From Pseudomonas fluorescens (GTDB lineage Bacteria > Pseudomonadota > Gammaproteobacteria > Pseudomonadales > Pseudomonadaceae), in assembly GCA_902825215.1 (NCBI GenBank), contig LR782234.1, positions 2,418,001-2,482,000 of the forward strand: 64,000 bases of DNA, in the 5' to 3' direction. Within the stretch, counting starts at the first letter, position 1; the number at the start of each line of letters is the position of its first letter. Under the pieces are notes generated by a model that saw only the letters and a list, made by a program, of their open reading frames with translations, ran no database searches and was not told where the DNA came from. The translations under genes and the position numbers were made by a program. Of the stretch, positions 17,169-25,810 are shown piece after piece.

Positions 17169-18164
17169 TCAAGCTTTTGCGAGGTGTTTCTTGCTAAAAA
17201 GCTTGGCCGTATTGAAATCTTCGCCGGCTCGCATACAGGCCCACAAGCCGGTCAGGTATTTGCGCATGACGGCGATGATGGCCTGCATCTTTCTTTTCCC
17301 TCGCCCGATCAAGGCTTCGTAAAAAGCTTTCACGTTACTGTCGCAACGTATGGCAGTCAGCGCTGGCATATACATCGCTGAGCGTAGGTAGGCGTTTCCG
17401 CCCTTACTTATCCGTCCAGGTTTATCGATGCTGGTACCTGATTGCGTAAGCCGCACATCGAGCCCTGCATGTCGGCTGACCTGGGCGGACTTAAGCGTCA
17501 CTGGCAAGGTCGTCAATTCAGCCAATGCCGAAAATACTGAAATTTCGCCCATGCCTGGCGCTGCGATCATGTGCCCGAACTGGGCGCTTAGGGTTGGGCA
17601 ATTGTCGATCAGCGCCCGACCTGCGAGCCTGAAACGCTCGATTCGCTTGTCAAAAGCTTCAATGGCTTCTTCTTCGTCTTCAATCAGCATTTTCACGGTT
17701 GTTTGAGTAGCTTTCAGCGCATGCAGCTCGTTCTTGGCTCGGGTGCGATGACACGTCAAACGATTGATATGCCTTCCGATAGCCCGCAGTTCCAGCTGTA
17801 TGGTCGTGGGCGGCGTCCACAATTTTGGACTCATGCGTTCGCCGTATTCAGCTAGCAGCTGGGCATCGATCGCATCGGTTTTGCTGTTTTTCAACATCAG
17901 CTTGGCAAAGTTATGAAAGCTCTTCGGGTTGATAACCGAAACGGGCAAACCCGCCGCATTGAGTTCCATGGCCAAATCCAGGTAATAGATGCCGGTGGCC
18001 TCCATCACTACGGATAAAGGCTTGAGCTCGAGCAATCTGTTGACCGCTGCTTTGCGCCCGGCGGGCGTTTGGTCGATGTTGCAGGCACCTGCAAAACGGC
18101 CGTCGTTGCGCCAGCCCATGGCGGTCGTGCGAGACCCCACATCCAAACCGACATGCATGCTCAT
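17169..18164 (-). CDS. IS110-family transposase (DEDD/serine recombinase)
   Basis: 331 residues. The N-terminal RuvC-like domain has D8 (GLDVGSR), E55 (VVMEATGIYY), D97 and D100 (KTDAIDAQLLAEY), the DEDD set. The C-terminal Tnp domain has APGMGEISVFSALAE, HAGLDVRLTQSGTS (likely nucleophilic Ser) and GRISKGGNAYLRSAMYMPAL. All hallmarks are present, with no frameshift, so the element may be active. It works with a structured RNA that selects target and donor, and here the target was a REP palindrome. Confidence 0.95.
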   Translation of the reverse strand: MSMHVGLDVGSRTTAMGWRNDGRFAGACNIDQTPAGRKAAVNRLLELKPLSVVMEATGIYYLDLAMELNAAGLPVSVINPKSFHNFAKLMLKNSKTDAIDAQLLAEYGERMSPKLWTPPTTIQLELRAIGRHINRLTCHRTRAKNELHALKATQTTVKMLIEDEEEAIEAFDKRIERFRLAGRALIDNCPTLSAQFGHMIAAPGMGEISVFSALAELTTLPVTLKSAQVSRHAGLDVRLTQSGTSIDKPGRISKGGNAYLRSAMYMPALTAIRCDSNVKAFYEALIGRGKRKMQAIIAVMRKYLTGLWACMRAGEDFNTAKLFSKKHLAKA

Positions 18165-18434
18165 GCTTTCAACTCCGAGTGAACTGGGTTAGAAATGCAT
18201 CCTGGTTCCCCTGACCTCGAACTTCATGCCACTGCAACCTTGTAATGCGAAGTCCGACTTGTCGGCTTCTCGATACTCTTCGTGGTGGGCAATGAGGCGG
18301 GGGGACCTCTCTACAGACAAGGTCAGGAGCAAGTCCTGCCTTTAGGAGTGATCGGTCTCCCCCAGAAACACATCTTCGTATGTCCGCACCAGCGAGCTTA
18401 GATCTCAATCGACTGGTGTGAGGGCAACATACAA
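18165..18434 (-). ncRNA. candidate IS110 bridge RNA region
   Basis: This noncoding 270-bp end lies upstream of the transposase, on the side where IS110-group elements encode the bridge RNA. It contains many short self-complementary segments (for example around gggggacc...ggtctccccc, 18299-18364, which can pair over a long range). By family knowledge the RNA would be transcribed on the same strand as the transposase, with loops matching REP target and donor ends. I did not fold it, so its exact ends are unknown. Confidence 0.45.
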
Positions 18435-18480
18435 GGAGTGAGCCTGCTCGCGATAGCACCATTTCAGGCGATAGAAGACT

Positions 18481-18843
18481 TCAGCTACCGCTTTCAGTCC
18501 GCCGGCTACTGACCTCTGCCGGCACATCATCACCGGCCATGCGCTTGCGAAACAGCGCCGCCCGCGCCAGCAGCAGTGTCGTCACCGGTACGGTAATCGC
18601 CAGCAGGATCGGAATCAGCCAGGCATGCACCACCGCCGTGGTTTTCAGCGCCGAAAAACAGATGATCGAGGCCAGCGCCACACACCAGGCGCCCAGTGTT
18701 GATGCCAGTGCCGGCGGGTGCATGCGCTGGAAGTAATCCTTCATGCGTAACAGACCCAAGGCGCCAATCAGGGCGAACACGCCGCTGAGCACCAGCAGGA
18801 TCGCCACCGGGATTTCGACCCAGAGAGACAGTTCAGCGGTCAT
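18481..18843 (-). CDS. shaG: Na+/H+ antiporter subunit G
   Basis: 120 residues with three hydrophobic helices. The IPVAILLVLSGVFALIGALGLLRMKDYFQRMHPPALASTLG block is characteristic of MnhG/PhaG. It is the last gene of the operon and starts in an ATGA overlap with the F gene. The tail beyond residue 100 is polar and cytoplasmic. Subunit G is a small accessory subunit of the multi-protein cation/proton antiporter in the inner membrane. The IS110 element lies just downstream but does not interrupt the gene. Confidence 0.92.
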   Translation of the reverse strand: MTAELSLWVEIPVAILLVLSGVFALIGALGLLRMKDYFQRMHPPALASTLGAWCVALASIICFSALKTTAVVHAWLIPILLAITVPVTTLLLARAALFRKRMAGDDVPAEVSSRRTESGS

Positions 18844-19118
18844 TCGATCACCTCGCCACGCAGCAGGAACTTCGCCAGTGCAAACGAGCCGACGAAGCCG
18901 AACAACGCAATCAATAACGCCGCTTCGAAGTATGTGTCACTGGCATAACGAATGCCCAGAGTGAGCATCATCAGCATCGCGACGATGTACAGGTAGTCCA
19001 GCGCCAGGACGCGGTCCTGCGCCGAGGGGCCTTTGAACAGGCGAATCAGCGTCAGTACCATGGCCAGCGAGAACAGGAACAGCGTCAGCAGAATCGCATT
19101 CGACAGCAATGGGCTCAT
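18840..19118 (-). CDS. shaF: Na+/H+ antiporter subunit F
   Basis: 92 residues, three transmembrane helices. The TLIRLFKGPSAQDRVLALDYLYIVAMLMMLTLGIRYAS stretch with the GPS-x-DRVLALD motif is diagnostic of MnhF/PhaF. It overlaps both neighbours by the four bases ATGA, so translation is coupled to subunits E and G. Confidence 0.93.
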   Translation of the reverse strand: MSPLLSNAILLTLFLFSLAMVLTLIRLFKGPSAQDRVLALDYLYIVAMLMMLTLGIRYASDTYFEAALLIALFGFVGSFALAKFLLRGEVIE

Positions 19119-19603
19119 TCGAAAATCTCCATCAACGGTCGCTCGTAGGTGCTTTTGAAGTGCTCGATGAATTGCGTTTCGTCATGCAGATCCCAAACGT
19201 GCAGCAACAGAACGCTGCGATCCAGTGCCAGCTCTGACCACACCGTGCCGGGCACCACTGTGCAGATCATCGCCAGCGCCGCGAGCCCGTGAGCATCGCG
19301 CAGATCAAGTGGCACTTTGATAAAGCACGAGCGCGGCGCACGACGGCCGGCGTTGAGCACGCCCCAAGCGACAATCAGATTCGACATCACCACATCGCGC
19401 CCGACCAGAAAGAACAGGCGCATGATGCTGCCCGGGCGTCGAATGCGCGCGCGTTTGGGACGCAGTTTGCGCATCATCAACGGTGCCGCAAAGCCCAGTG
19501 CCGCACCCAATATCAGATTGCCCGGGCTGATCGACAGATTCAGCGTCAGCCACAAAATCCACAACGCTAAAGACAACCACGGTGCCGGAAACAGTCGCTT
19601 CAT
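19115..19603 (-). CDS. shaE: Na+/H+ antiporter subunit E
   Basis: 162 residues. An N-terminal pair of hydrophobic segments (LSLALWILWLTLNLS; LILGAALGFAAPLMM) is followed by a cytoplasmic domain with FIKVPLDLRDAHGLAALAMICTVVPGTVWSEL, the MnhE signature (ICTVVPGT). Coupled by ATGA to D upstream and F downstream. Confidence 0.93.
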   Translation of the reverse strand: MKRLFPAPWLSLALWILWLTLNLSISPGNLILGAALGFAAPLMMRKLRPKRARIRRPGSIMRLFFLVGRDVVMSNLIVAWGVLNAGRRAPRSCFIKVPLDLRDAHGLAALAMICTVVPGTVWSELALDRSVLLLHVWDLHDETQFIEHFKSTYERPLMEIFE

Positions 19604-21279
19604 GGCTGCACCTCCAGCATTGCGGCTTTGCCTTCCGGGCTGGGAACGGCGCGGGTGCCAAGCACTGCCATCACGTATTGCTGGGGGTTGTGCAGCGCAT
19701 CGGCGGTGGCCTGGGTGTAGCGCAGCAGCGGCTCAGCCTTGAACGTCAGCACGATGCTCAGCCCCAGCAGCAGGAAGATTGGCGCGCATTCAAGTTTGCG
19801 CAGCAGCGGCGACGGGCGCTCTTCGGGCGTCCAGAAACGCTGGATGCCCAAGCGCGAAAACGCCATCAACGAGGCCAGCCCGGTAAGGATCAGCAAGGCC
19901 AGCAGCGCCCACGCGGCATTGGTGATCGGCCCGCCGTTGCCCAATCCCAGAGGATTGAGCAATGCACCGATCAGGCTGAGTTTGCCGATGAACCCTGACA
20001 GCGGCGGCATGCCGATGATCAACAGTGCGCAGGCAATGAAGCTCAGGCCGAGAAACGCCATGGTCCATGGAATCACCTGACCGACCACGGCTTTTTGCTC
20101 GTCGTCGAGGTTGATGCCTTTGGGTGGTTGCAGGGATTCCTGCGGTCGCGGCAGCAGTTCGCTCTCGTCTTCCAGCGGGATTTCATTGGCCGAGCGCGAA
20201 CGCTCGATCAGCTCCGCCAGCAGGAACAGCGCACTCAGTGCCAGAGTCGAGCTGACCAGATAGAACAGCGCGCCGCCGATCAGGTTGGGCTGAGCGAAAC
20301 CCACCGCCGACAGCAGAATTCCCGCCGACACCAGAATGCTCAGGCTGGCCATGCGCTCGAGCCGTTGTGCCGCCAGAATCGCCAGTGCTGCGATGCCCAT
20401 GGTCGCCATGCCGCCATAGATCAGCCAGTCGCCGCCAAAAAATGCCGATGCCCCAGCTTGCTCCGAGAACAGCAGCGTCCACAGGCGCAACAGGGTGTAA
20501 ACGCCAACCTTGGTCATGATCGCGAACATCGCCGCCACCGGTGCGCTGGCCGAGGAATACGCTGGCACCAGCCAGAAATTCAGTGGCCACATACCAGCCT
20601 TGGCCAGGAATGCGACTGCAAGAATGCCGGCGCCCGCGTGCAGCAAGCCACGGTCGGCTTCTGACACCAGCGGAATCTTCAGCGCCAGATCAGCCATGTT
20701 CAGGGTGCCGGTAACGCCGTAGATCAGCGCTGCGCCAATCAGGAACAGCGACGAGGCGAGCAGGTTGATCGAGATGTAATGCAACCCCGACGACACCCGC
20801 GCCCGACCCGAGCCATGCAGCAGCAAGCCGTAGGACGCCGCCAGCAGGACTTCAAAGAATACGAACAGGTTGAACAGGTCCGCCGTCAGGAAGGCGCCGT
20901 ACAGTCCCATCAATTGAATCTGGAACAGCGCGTGGAAGCTTGAGCCTGCGCCATCCCAGCGTGCCATGGCGAACAACAAGGCGCTGACGCCGATGATCCC
21001 GGTCAGCACCAGCATCAGCGCCGACAGTCGATCAATCACCAGCACGATACCGAACGGCGCCTGCCAGTTGCCCGGCAAGTAAACGCCGATCGAGCCAGGC
21101 ACACCGGTGGTCTGCGTCCATTGCAGCAGCATCACTGAAATGAACAGGCCGAGAAGACTGGAGAACAGGTTTATTTTCGCTTTCAGCGGCCGGTGCCGTT
21201 CGCCGAGCATCAGCATGAGCGCGGCGGTGAGCAGCGGCAGCAGAATTGGTGCGGCGATCAGGTGCGTCATCGCCATCAT
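19600..21279 (-). CDS. shaD: Na+/H+ antiporter subunit D (complex I-like)
   Basis: 559 residues, about 14 transmembrane helices of the NuoL/M/N proton-channel type. Family blocks include LFVFFEVLLAASYGLLLHGSG and the Lys-bearing KAGMWPLNFWLVPAYSSASAPVAAMFAIMTKVGVYTLLR. A hydrophilic insert at about residues 370-400 (ANEIPLEDESELLPRP...) is a feature of the Pseudomonas version. The ATG at 21279 overlaps the C stop as ATGA; a second Met three codons on is possible. Confidence 0.93.
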   Translation of the reverse strand: MMAMTHLIAAPILLPLLTAALMLMLGERHRPLKAKINLFSSLLGLFISVMLLQWTQTTGVPGSIGVYLPGNWQAPFGIVLVIDRLSALMLVLTGIIGVSALLFAMARWDGAGSSFHALFQIQLMGLYGAFLTADLFNLFVFFEVLLAASYGLLLHGSGRARVSSGLHYISINLLASSLFLIGAALIYGVTGTLNMADLALKIPLVSEADRGLLHAGAGILAVAFLAKAGMWPLNFWLVPAYSSASAPVAAMFAIMTKVGVYTLLRLWTLLFSEQAGASAFFGGDWLIYGGMATMGIAALAILAAQRLERMASLSILVSAGILLSAVGFAQPNLIGGALFYLVSSTLALSALFLLAELIERSRSANEIPLEDESELLPRPQESLQPPKGINLDDEQKAVVGQVIPWTMAFLGLSFIACALLIIGMPPLSGFIGKLSLIGALLNPLGLGNGGPITNAAWALLALLILTGLASLMAFSRLGIQRFWTPEERPSPLLRKLECAPIFLLLGLSIVLTFKAEPLLRYTQATADALHNPQQYVMAVLGTRAVPSPEGKAAMLEVQP

Positions 21280-21620
21280 TCCTTGGGCTCCCGGCCGTCA
21301 ACGTGGTCAGTGCCGGTCAGGCCGCGCGAAGCGAGCAGCACGACGAGGAACAACGCGGTCATGGCAAAGCTGATGACAATCGCGGTGAGTACCAGCGCTT
21401 GCGGCAGCGGATCGGTGTAATGCAGCAAGTCCTGGGTGACACCGTCCTTGATCACTGGCTCCTTGCCGATGAACAGGCTGCCCATGCTGAAAATGAACAG
21501 GTTGACCCCATACGACAGCAGACACAAACCCATCACCACCTGAAACGTCCGCGGCCGCAATATCAGCCAGACTCCGGACGCGGCGAGGACACCGATGGCG
21601 ATCGCGATGACTTCTTCCAT
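21276..21620 (-). CDS. shaC: Na+/H+ antiporter subunit C (NuoK-like)
   Basis: 114 residues with three helices. It has the VMGLCLLSYGVNLFIFSMG segment typical of MnhC/NuoK and the late D-PLPQALVLTAIVISFAMTALFLVV block. It starts on the last base of the A stop codon (TGATG) and is coupled to D. Confidence 0.93.
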   Translation of the reverse strand: MEEVIAIAIGVLAASGVWLILRPRTFQVVMGLCLLSYGVNLFIFSMGSLFIGKEPVIKDGVTQDLLHYTDPLPQALVLTAIVISFAMTALFLVVLLASRGLTGTDHVDGREPKE

Positions 21621-24538
21621 CAGACGGCTCCTTTACTGGCGACGGACCTGGGTAGCGACGCGGTCTTGTGGCCCCGCACCGATTGGTGGGCGAGGGCGGT
21701 CAGGATCAACAAGGTCGAACCGACCACCACGCCATACACCCCAATGTCGAAAAACAGTGCGCTGGCGATGTGAATATCGCCCAGCACCGGCAGCTCGAAG
21801 TGCCAGGTGTGCGTGGTCAGGAATGGATAACCGACCAGCATCGCCCCTAGACCTGTGGCAGTGGCGAACAGCAAACCGGTGCCCATCCAGCGCAGCGGTC
21901 GCAGGCTCATTTGCGCTTCGACCCACTGCGTACCGGCCACCATGTATTGCAGGATGAACGCCACCGACATCACCAGGCCGGCGACAAAACCGCCGCCCGG
22001 CTGGTTGTGCCCCCGCATGAACAGGTAGAACGACACCACCAGCGCAACCGGCAGCAGCAGACGCACGAGTACTGCCGGCACCATCATGAAGCCCAGCGCG
22101 GTGTCGCTGGCAGAGCGCGGGTTGACCAGATCGGTGACCACGTCCGGCGCCAGCAGGCGTTGCTGCGCTGGCAGTTGCAGGCTTTCTTTCGGTGGGCGGA
22201 AGCGGCGCAGCAGGGCGAACACGGTCAACGCTACGGCGACCAGCACGGTGATTTCGCCGAGGGTATCGAAGCCGCGGAAATCCACCAGCATCACGTTGAC
22301 CACATTGCTGCCGCCGCCTTCGGGCAGGGCGCGACTGAGATAGAAGGAGGAAATGTCGTTGGGCGTCTGCCGGGTCAGCATCGCGTAGGACAGCAGCGCC
22401 ATGCCACCGCCGACGGCAATCGACAGCAGCAAGTCGCGCAGGCGACGAATCCGCGCTTTGCGCAGACTGCTCGGCAATGGCGAGACTTCTTCAATACGGC
22501 GTGGCAACCAGCGTAGACCGAGCAGGATCAGCACCGTGGTAACCACTTCGACGGCGAGCTGCGTGAGCGCCAGGTCCGGCGCGGAGAACCAGACGAAGGT
22601 TACACAGGTCATCAAGCCGCAGACGCTGACCATGGTCAGTGCCGCGAGGCGGTGATACTTGGCCTGCCAGGCTGCACCAAGGGCGCAGGCGATTGCCAGC
22701 AGCCACAGGGTGACGAAGACGATCGAGCCGGGGATCTTCGGCCGGTCGCCCCAGCTCAGGCTGCTGTGCAACATCGGGATGAGGCCAGCAAGCACTGCCG
22801 CCAATACCACCAGAAACAACTGCATCTGCAGGCGCTTGGTGCCGAGGCGGCGCTCGACGCGTCGGGCCAGGCGCATCATCACCACCAGACTGCGCTCGAA
22901 CAGGCGCTTGCCATTGAAACGGCCCACCAGCGGCGGATATTTGAAGCGCCCCAGTCTGAATTGTCTGCGCAGCAGCAAATAAAGGACGATCCCGCCCGAC
23001 ATGGCGATCAGGCTCATGATCATCGGCGCGTTCAGGCCGTGCCAGATCGCCAGGCTGTATTCGGGCAACTCGCCGCCGACCACCGGCAGCGCCGCAGCGG
23101 CGAGCAGCGGGCCGACGATTTGTGCGGGGAAAATCCCCACCAGCAGGCAGGTGAACACCAGCAATTCGACGGGTGCGCGCATCCAGCGCGGCGGTTCATG
23201 CGGGGAGTGCGGCAGGTCGGTGGCGCTCGGACCGAAGAACACATCGACGGTAAACCGCAGCGAATAGGCGACGCTGAACATGCCGGCGATGGTGGCGATG
23301 ATCGGCAGACTGGTTTCGACCCACGCCGTGGCATTGATGAACACGGTTTCGGCGAAGAACATTTCTTTCGAGAGGAAACCGTTGAGTAGCGGCACGCCCG
23401 CCATCGAGGCGCTGGCGACCATGGCCAGTGTTGCGGTGAAGGGGATCAGCTTGAACAGGCCGCTGAGTTTGCGGATATCGCGGGTGCCGCTTTCATGGTC
23501 GATGATGCCGGCGGCCATGAACAGCGAGGCCTTGAAGGTGGCGTGGTTGAGAATGTGGAAGACGGCGGCCACGGCTGCCAGCGGACTGTTCAGACCGAGC
23601 AGCAGGGTGATCAGGCCAAGATGGCTGATGGTCGAATAGGCCAGCAAGCCTTTCAGGTCGTTCTGGAACATCGCGCAATACGCACCGAGCAGCAGCGTGC
23701 AGGCGCCGGCGCCGCTGACGATGTAGAACCATTCTTCGCTGCCCGACAGTGAGGGCCAAAGGCGCGCCAGCAGGAAAACCCCGGCCTTGACCATGGTCGC
23801 CGAGTGCAGATAGGCAGAAACCGGTGTGGGCGCCGCCATTGCGTGGGGTAGCCAGAAGTGGAAGGGGAACTGTGCGCTTTTGCTGAGAGCGCCGATGAGA
23901 ATCAGCGGCAGGAGGATGGGGTAGAGGGCGTGTGCGCGAATCATGTCGCCGGCGGCCAGGACCTTGTCGAGGTCATAGCTGCCGACCACATGGCCGAGGA
24001 TCATGACCCCCGCCAGCAGGCACAATCCGCCGGCCCCCGTGACCATCAACGCCATGTAGGCGCCGCGCCGGGCGTCGGCACGGTGATGCCAGTAGCCGAT
24101 CAGCAGGAACGAGAACAGGCTGGTCAGCTCCCAGAAAAACACCATTTGAATCAGGTTGCCGGAAATCACCAGCCCGAGCATGGCGCCCATGAACGCCAGA
24201 AAAAATGCGAAGAAACGTGGCACCGGATCGTCCGGCGACATGTAATAACGGGCATATAAAGAAACGAGGGTGCCGATGCCCAGCACCAGCATCGAGAACA
24301 ACCAGGCGAAGCCGTCCATGCGCAGAATGAAATTCAGCCCGAGGCTGGGCAGCCACATGAATTCTTCGCGGATCACCCCGCCATGGGCAATTTGCGGGTA
24401 CAGCATTGCGACCTGGACGGTGCCGATCAGAGCGACCAGACCAGCCAGCAGGGATTCGGCGTTGCGCGCATTGTGTGGCAGCACGGCTGCCAGACAGCTG
24501 CCTATGAAGGGCAGAAGCAGTAGAACTATCAGGGACAT
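21620..24538 (-). CDS. shaA: Na+/H+ antiporter subunit A (A-B fusion)
   Basis: 972 residues. The NuoL-like core has FFWELTSLFSFLLIGYWHHRADARRGAYMALMVTGAGGL, KSAQFPFHFWLPHAMAAPTPVSAYLHSATMVKAGVFLLAR and HATFKASLFMAAGIIDHE, carrying the proton-path Lys, Glu and His residues. From about 830 it continues into an MnhB-like domain (FYLFMRGHNQPGGGFVAGLVMSVAFILQYMVAG), so A and B are fused as in Pha/Sha-type systems with six genes. It is the largest subunit and the first gene of the operon. The antiporter exchanges cytoplasmic Na+ or K+ for protons and supports salt and alkali tolerance. Confidence 0.94.
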   Translation of the reverse strand: MSLIVLLLLPFIGSCLAAVLPHNARNAESLLAGLVALIGTVQVAMLYPQIAHGGVIREEFMWLPSLGLNFILRMDGFAWLFSMLVLGIGTLVSLYARYYMSPDDPVPRFFAFFLAFMGAMLGLVISGNLIQMVFFWELTSLFSFLLIGYWHHRADARRGAYMALMVTGAGGLCLLAGVMILGHVVGSYDLDKVLAAGDMIRAHALYPILLPLILIGALSKSAQFPFHFWLPHAMAAPTPVSAYLHSATMVKAGVFLLARLWPSLSGSEEWFYIVSGAGACTLLLGAYCAMFQNDLKGLLAYSTISHLGLITLLLGLNSPLAAVAAVFHILNHATFKASLFMAAGIIDHESGTRDIRKLSGLFKLIPFTATLAMVASASMAGVPLLNGFLSKEMFFAETVFINATAWVETSLPIIATIAGMFSVAYSLRFTVDVFFGPSATDLPHSPHEPPRWMRAPVELLVFTCLLVGIFPAQIVGPLLAAAALPVVGGELPEYSLAIWHGLNAPMIMSLIAMSGGIVLYLLLRRQFRLGRFKYPPLVGRFNGKRLFERSLVVMMRLARRVERRLGTKRLQMQLFLVVLAAVLAGLIPMLHSSLSWGDRPKIPGSIVFVTLWLLAIACALGAAWQAKYHRLAALTMVSVCGLMTCVTFVWFSAPDLALTQLAVEVVTTVLILLGLRWLPRRIEEVSPLPSSLRKARIRRLRDLLLSIAVGGGMALLSYAMLTRQTPNDISSFYLSRALPEGGGSNVVNVMLVDFRGFDTLGEITVLVAVALTVFALLRRFRPPKESLQLPAQQRLLAPDVVTDLVNPRSASDTALGFMMVPAVLVRLLLPVALVVSFYLFMRGHNQPGGGFVAGLVMSVAFILQYMVAGTQWVEAQMSLRPLRWMGTGLLFATATGLGAMLVGYPFLTTHTWHFELPVLGDIHIASALFFDIGVYGVVVGSTLLILTALAHQSVRGHKTASLPRSVASKGAV

Positions 24539-24686
24539 AGGCTTCTAATCTGCGGAGGTTTGTGAAGCATCATACGTGCCAGCTCCCCGATCACCAAACG
24601 CCAGGATGTCTCAGAATCCTACAAAGTAGTCCGGATTTTTGTGTTTAGCCTTGTTTCAGTGGCAGGGATGTTGTGGCGGATGGCAT

Positions 24687-24764
24687 TTTCGCGAACAGGC
24701 TCGCTCCCACCTTGAAATACATTCCATTGTGGGAGCGAGCCTGCTCGCGAAAGCGCCACGCCAG
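24687..24764. repeat. REP doublet
   Basis: Inverted arms ttcgcgaacaggctcgctcccac and gtgggagcgagcctgctcgcga around a spacer of about 20 bases, in the gap between shaA and the EamA gene. It is the intact form of the repeat split by the IS at 17.1/18.4 kb. Confidence 0.88.
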
Positions 24765-24783
24765 ACGCTCGAGATGTTATCGA

Positions 24784-25716
24784 TCAACCCTGAGTTTCCC
24801 GCTCCAACTCAGCTTCGGTCTCAGACCTCGCAGCCTTGGTCTTCAACTCACTGACAATCACCGCCGCAACGATCAACCCGGCACCCACCAGCGCAATCGC
24901 CGGCAACCGCTCGCCAGCAATCCGCCCGACAATCCCGGCCCACACCGGCTCACCGGCATAAATCAGCGTTGCCCGCGTCGGCGAAACGCTTTTCTGCGCC
25001 CAGTTCATCGCCACTTGAATCGCCGCGCTCGCTGCGCCCAGGCCCAGCGCGGTGACCAGCAGCGTCCAGGAAAAATCCGGAATCAGCTCACCGGTCGGCA
25101 CCACCAACAGGAACGACAGCACTGATGTGGTTGCCAGTTGCACCACCGTTACCCGTCGCACATCGACCTGGCCGGCGTAGGTGCTGATCAGAATGATCTC
25201 GGCAGCAATGGCGATCGCGCTGATCAATGTCGCGATCTCGCCGGGACTGAAATTCAGCGCCGCGCCGGACGGGCCGGACAACAGCATCAACCCGGTAAAC
25301 GCCAGCATGATGCCGATGCTTGGCATCAAACCTGGTCGCCGTCCCAGCACCAGCCATTGCAACAACGGCACGAACGGTACATACAAAGCCGTGATAAACG
25401 CTGACTGACTGCTCGGGATGGTTTGCAGGCCCACCGTCTGCAAACCGTAACCCAGCATGATCGCCACGCCGATGAACGCGCCGGCCTTGAGTTCGAACAG
25501 GGTCAGTTCGCGCAGATGACGCCAGGAGAACAGCGCGACGATTAACGCCGCTGCCGCAAAACGCAGGCCGACAAAGAACATCGGGCCGCTGACAGTCATC
25601 GCATGCTGAACCAGCAGGAACGTGCCGCCCCAGATCATCGTAATCAGCACCAGCACGCACTCGGCTTTGCTGAAACGGGAGAGACGCACGGGAGCGGGAG
25701 AACTGTTCGATGACAT
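24784..25716 (-). CDS. EamA/DMT-family exporter
   Basis: 310 residues from the ATG at 25716 (AAGG five to six bases upstream); the longer frame to 26097 is not coding. Ten hydrophobic helices form two EamA repeats, with WGGTFLLVQHAM in the first and PVWAGIVGRIAGERLP in the ninth/tenth helix. It likely exports amino acids or other metabolites across the inner membrane. It is divergent from the XRE-cupin regulator, which is the obvious candidate controller; motif copies lie between the two genes. Confidence 0.88.
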   Translation of the reverse strand: MSSNSSPAPVRLSRFSKAECVLVLITMIWGGTFLLVQHAMTVSGPMFFVGLRFAAAALIVALFSWRHLRELTLFELKAGAFIGVAIMLGYGLQTVGLQTIPSSQSAFITALYVPFVPLLQWLVLGRRPGLMPSIGIMLAFTGLMLLSGPSGAALNFSPGEIATLISAIAIAAEIILISTYAGQVDVRRVTVVQLATTSVLSFLLVVPTGELIPDFSWTLLVTALGLGAASAAIQVAMNWAQKSVSPTRATLIYAGEPVWAGIVGRIAGERLPAIALVGAGLIVAAVIVSELKTKAARSETEAELERETQG

Positions 25717-25723
25717 GGTGACC

Positions 25724-25810
25724 TTGCGCACTATAAAAAGGAGGCTGCACAATGCGGCCAACGTTGCGCAGTATACTGCCCAACCCCACCGAGTGAGCAA
25801 TATAGTGCAC
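25724..25810. promoter_or_regulatory. divergent promoter with three operator-like motif copies
   Basis: The motif ttgcgcactata (25724-25735) recurs as ttgcgcagtata (25764-25775) and, inverted, as gtgcactatatt (read on the minus strand from 25810 to 25799). TATACT at 25772-25777 looks like a -10 element for the rightward regulator gene. Three copies of one 10-12-bp motif in a 90-bp divergent region suggest binding sites for the XRE regulator, which would control itself and the EamA exporter. Confidence 0.55.

Larger units (their letters stand above)
17154..18434 (-). mobile_element. IS110-family insertion sequence inserted in a REP
   Basis: An element of about 1.28 kb bounded on both sides by the two halves of one REP doublet: joining 17153 to 18435 restores a normal repeat. 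There are no terminal inverted repeats, as expected for IS110. The transposase is on the minus strand; a noncoding end of about 270 bp lies upstream of it and only 15 bp lie downstream. That asymmetry fits the IS110 group, whose guide (bridge) RNA is encoded in the transposase-upstream end. Boundaries are good to one or two bases, because a G is shared at the junction. Confidence 0.85.
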
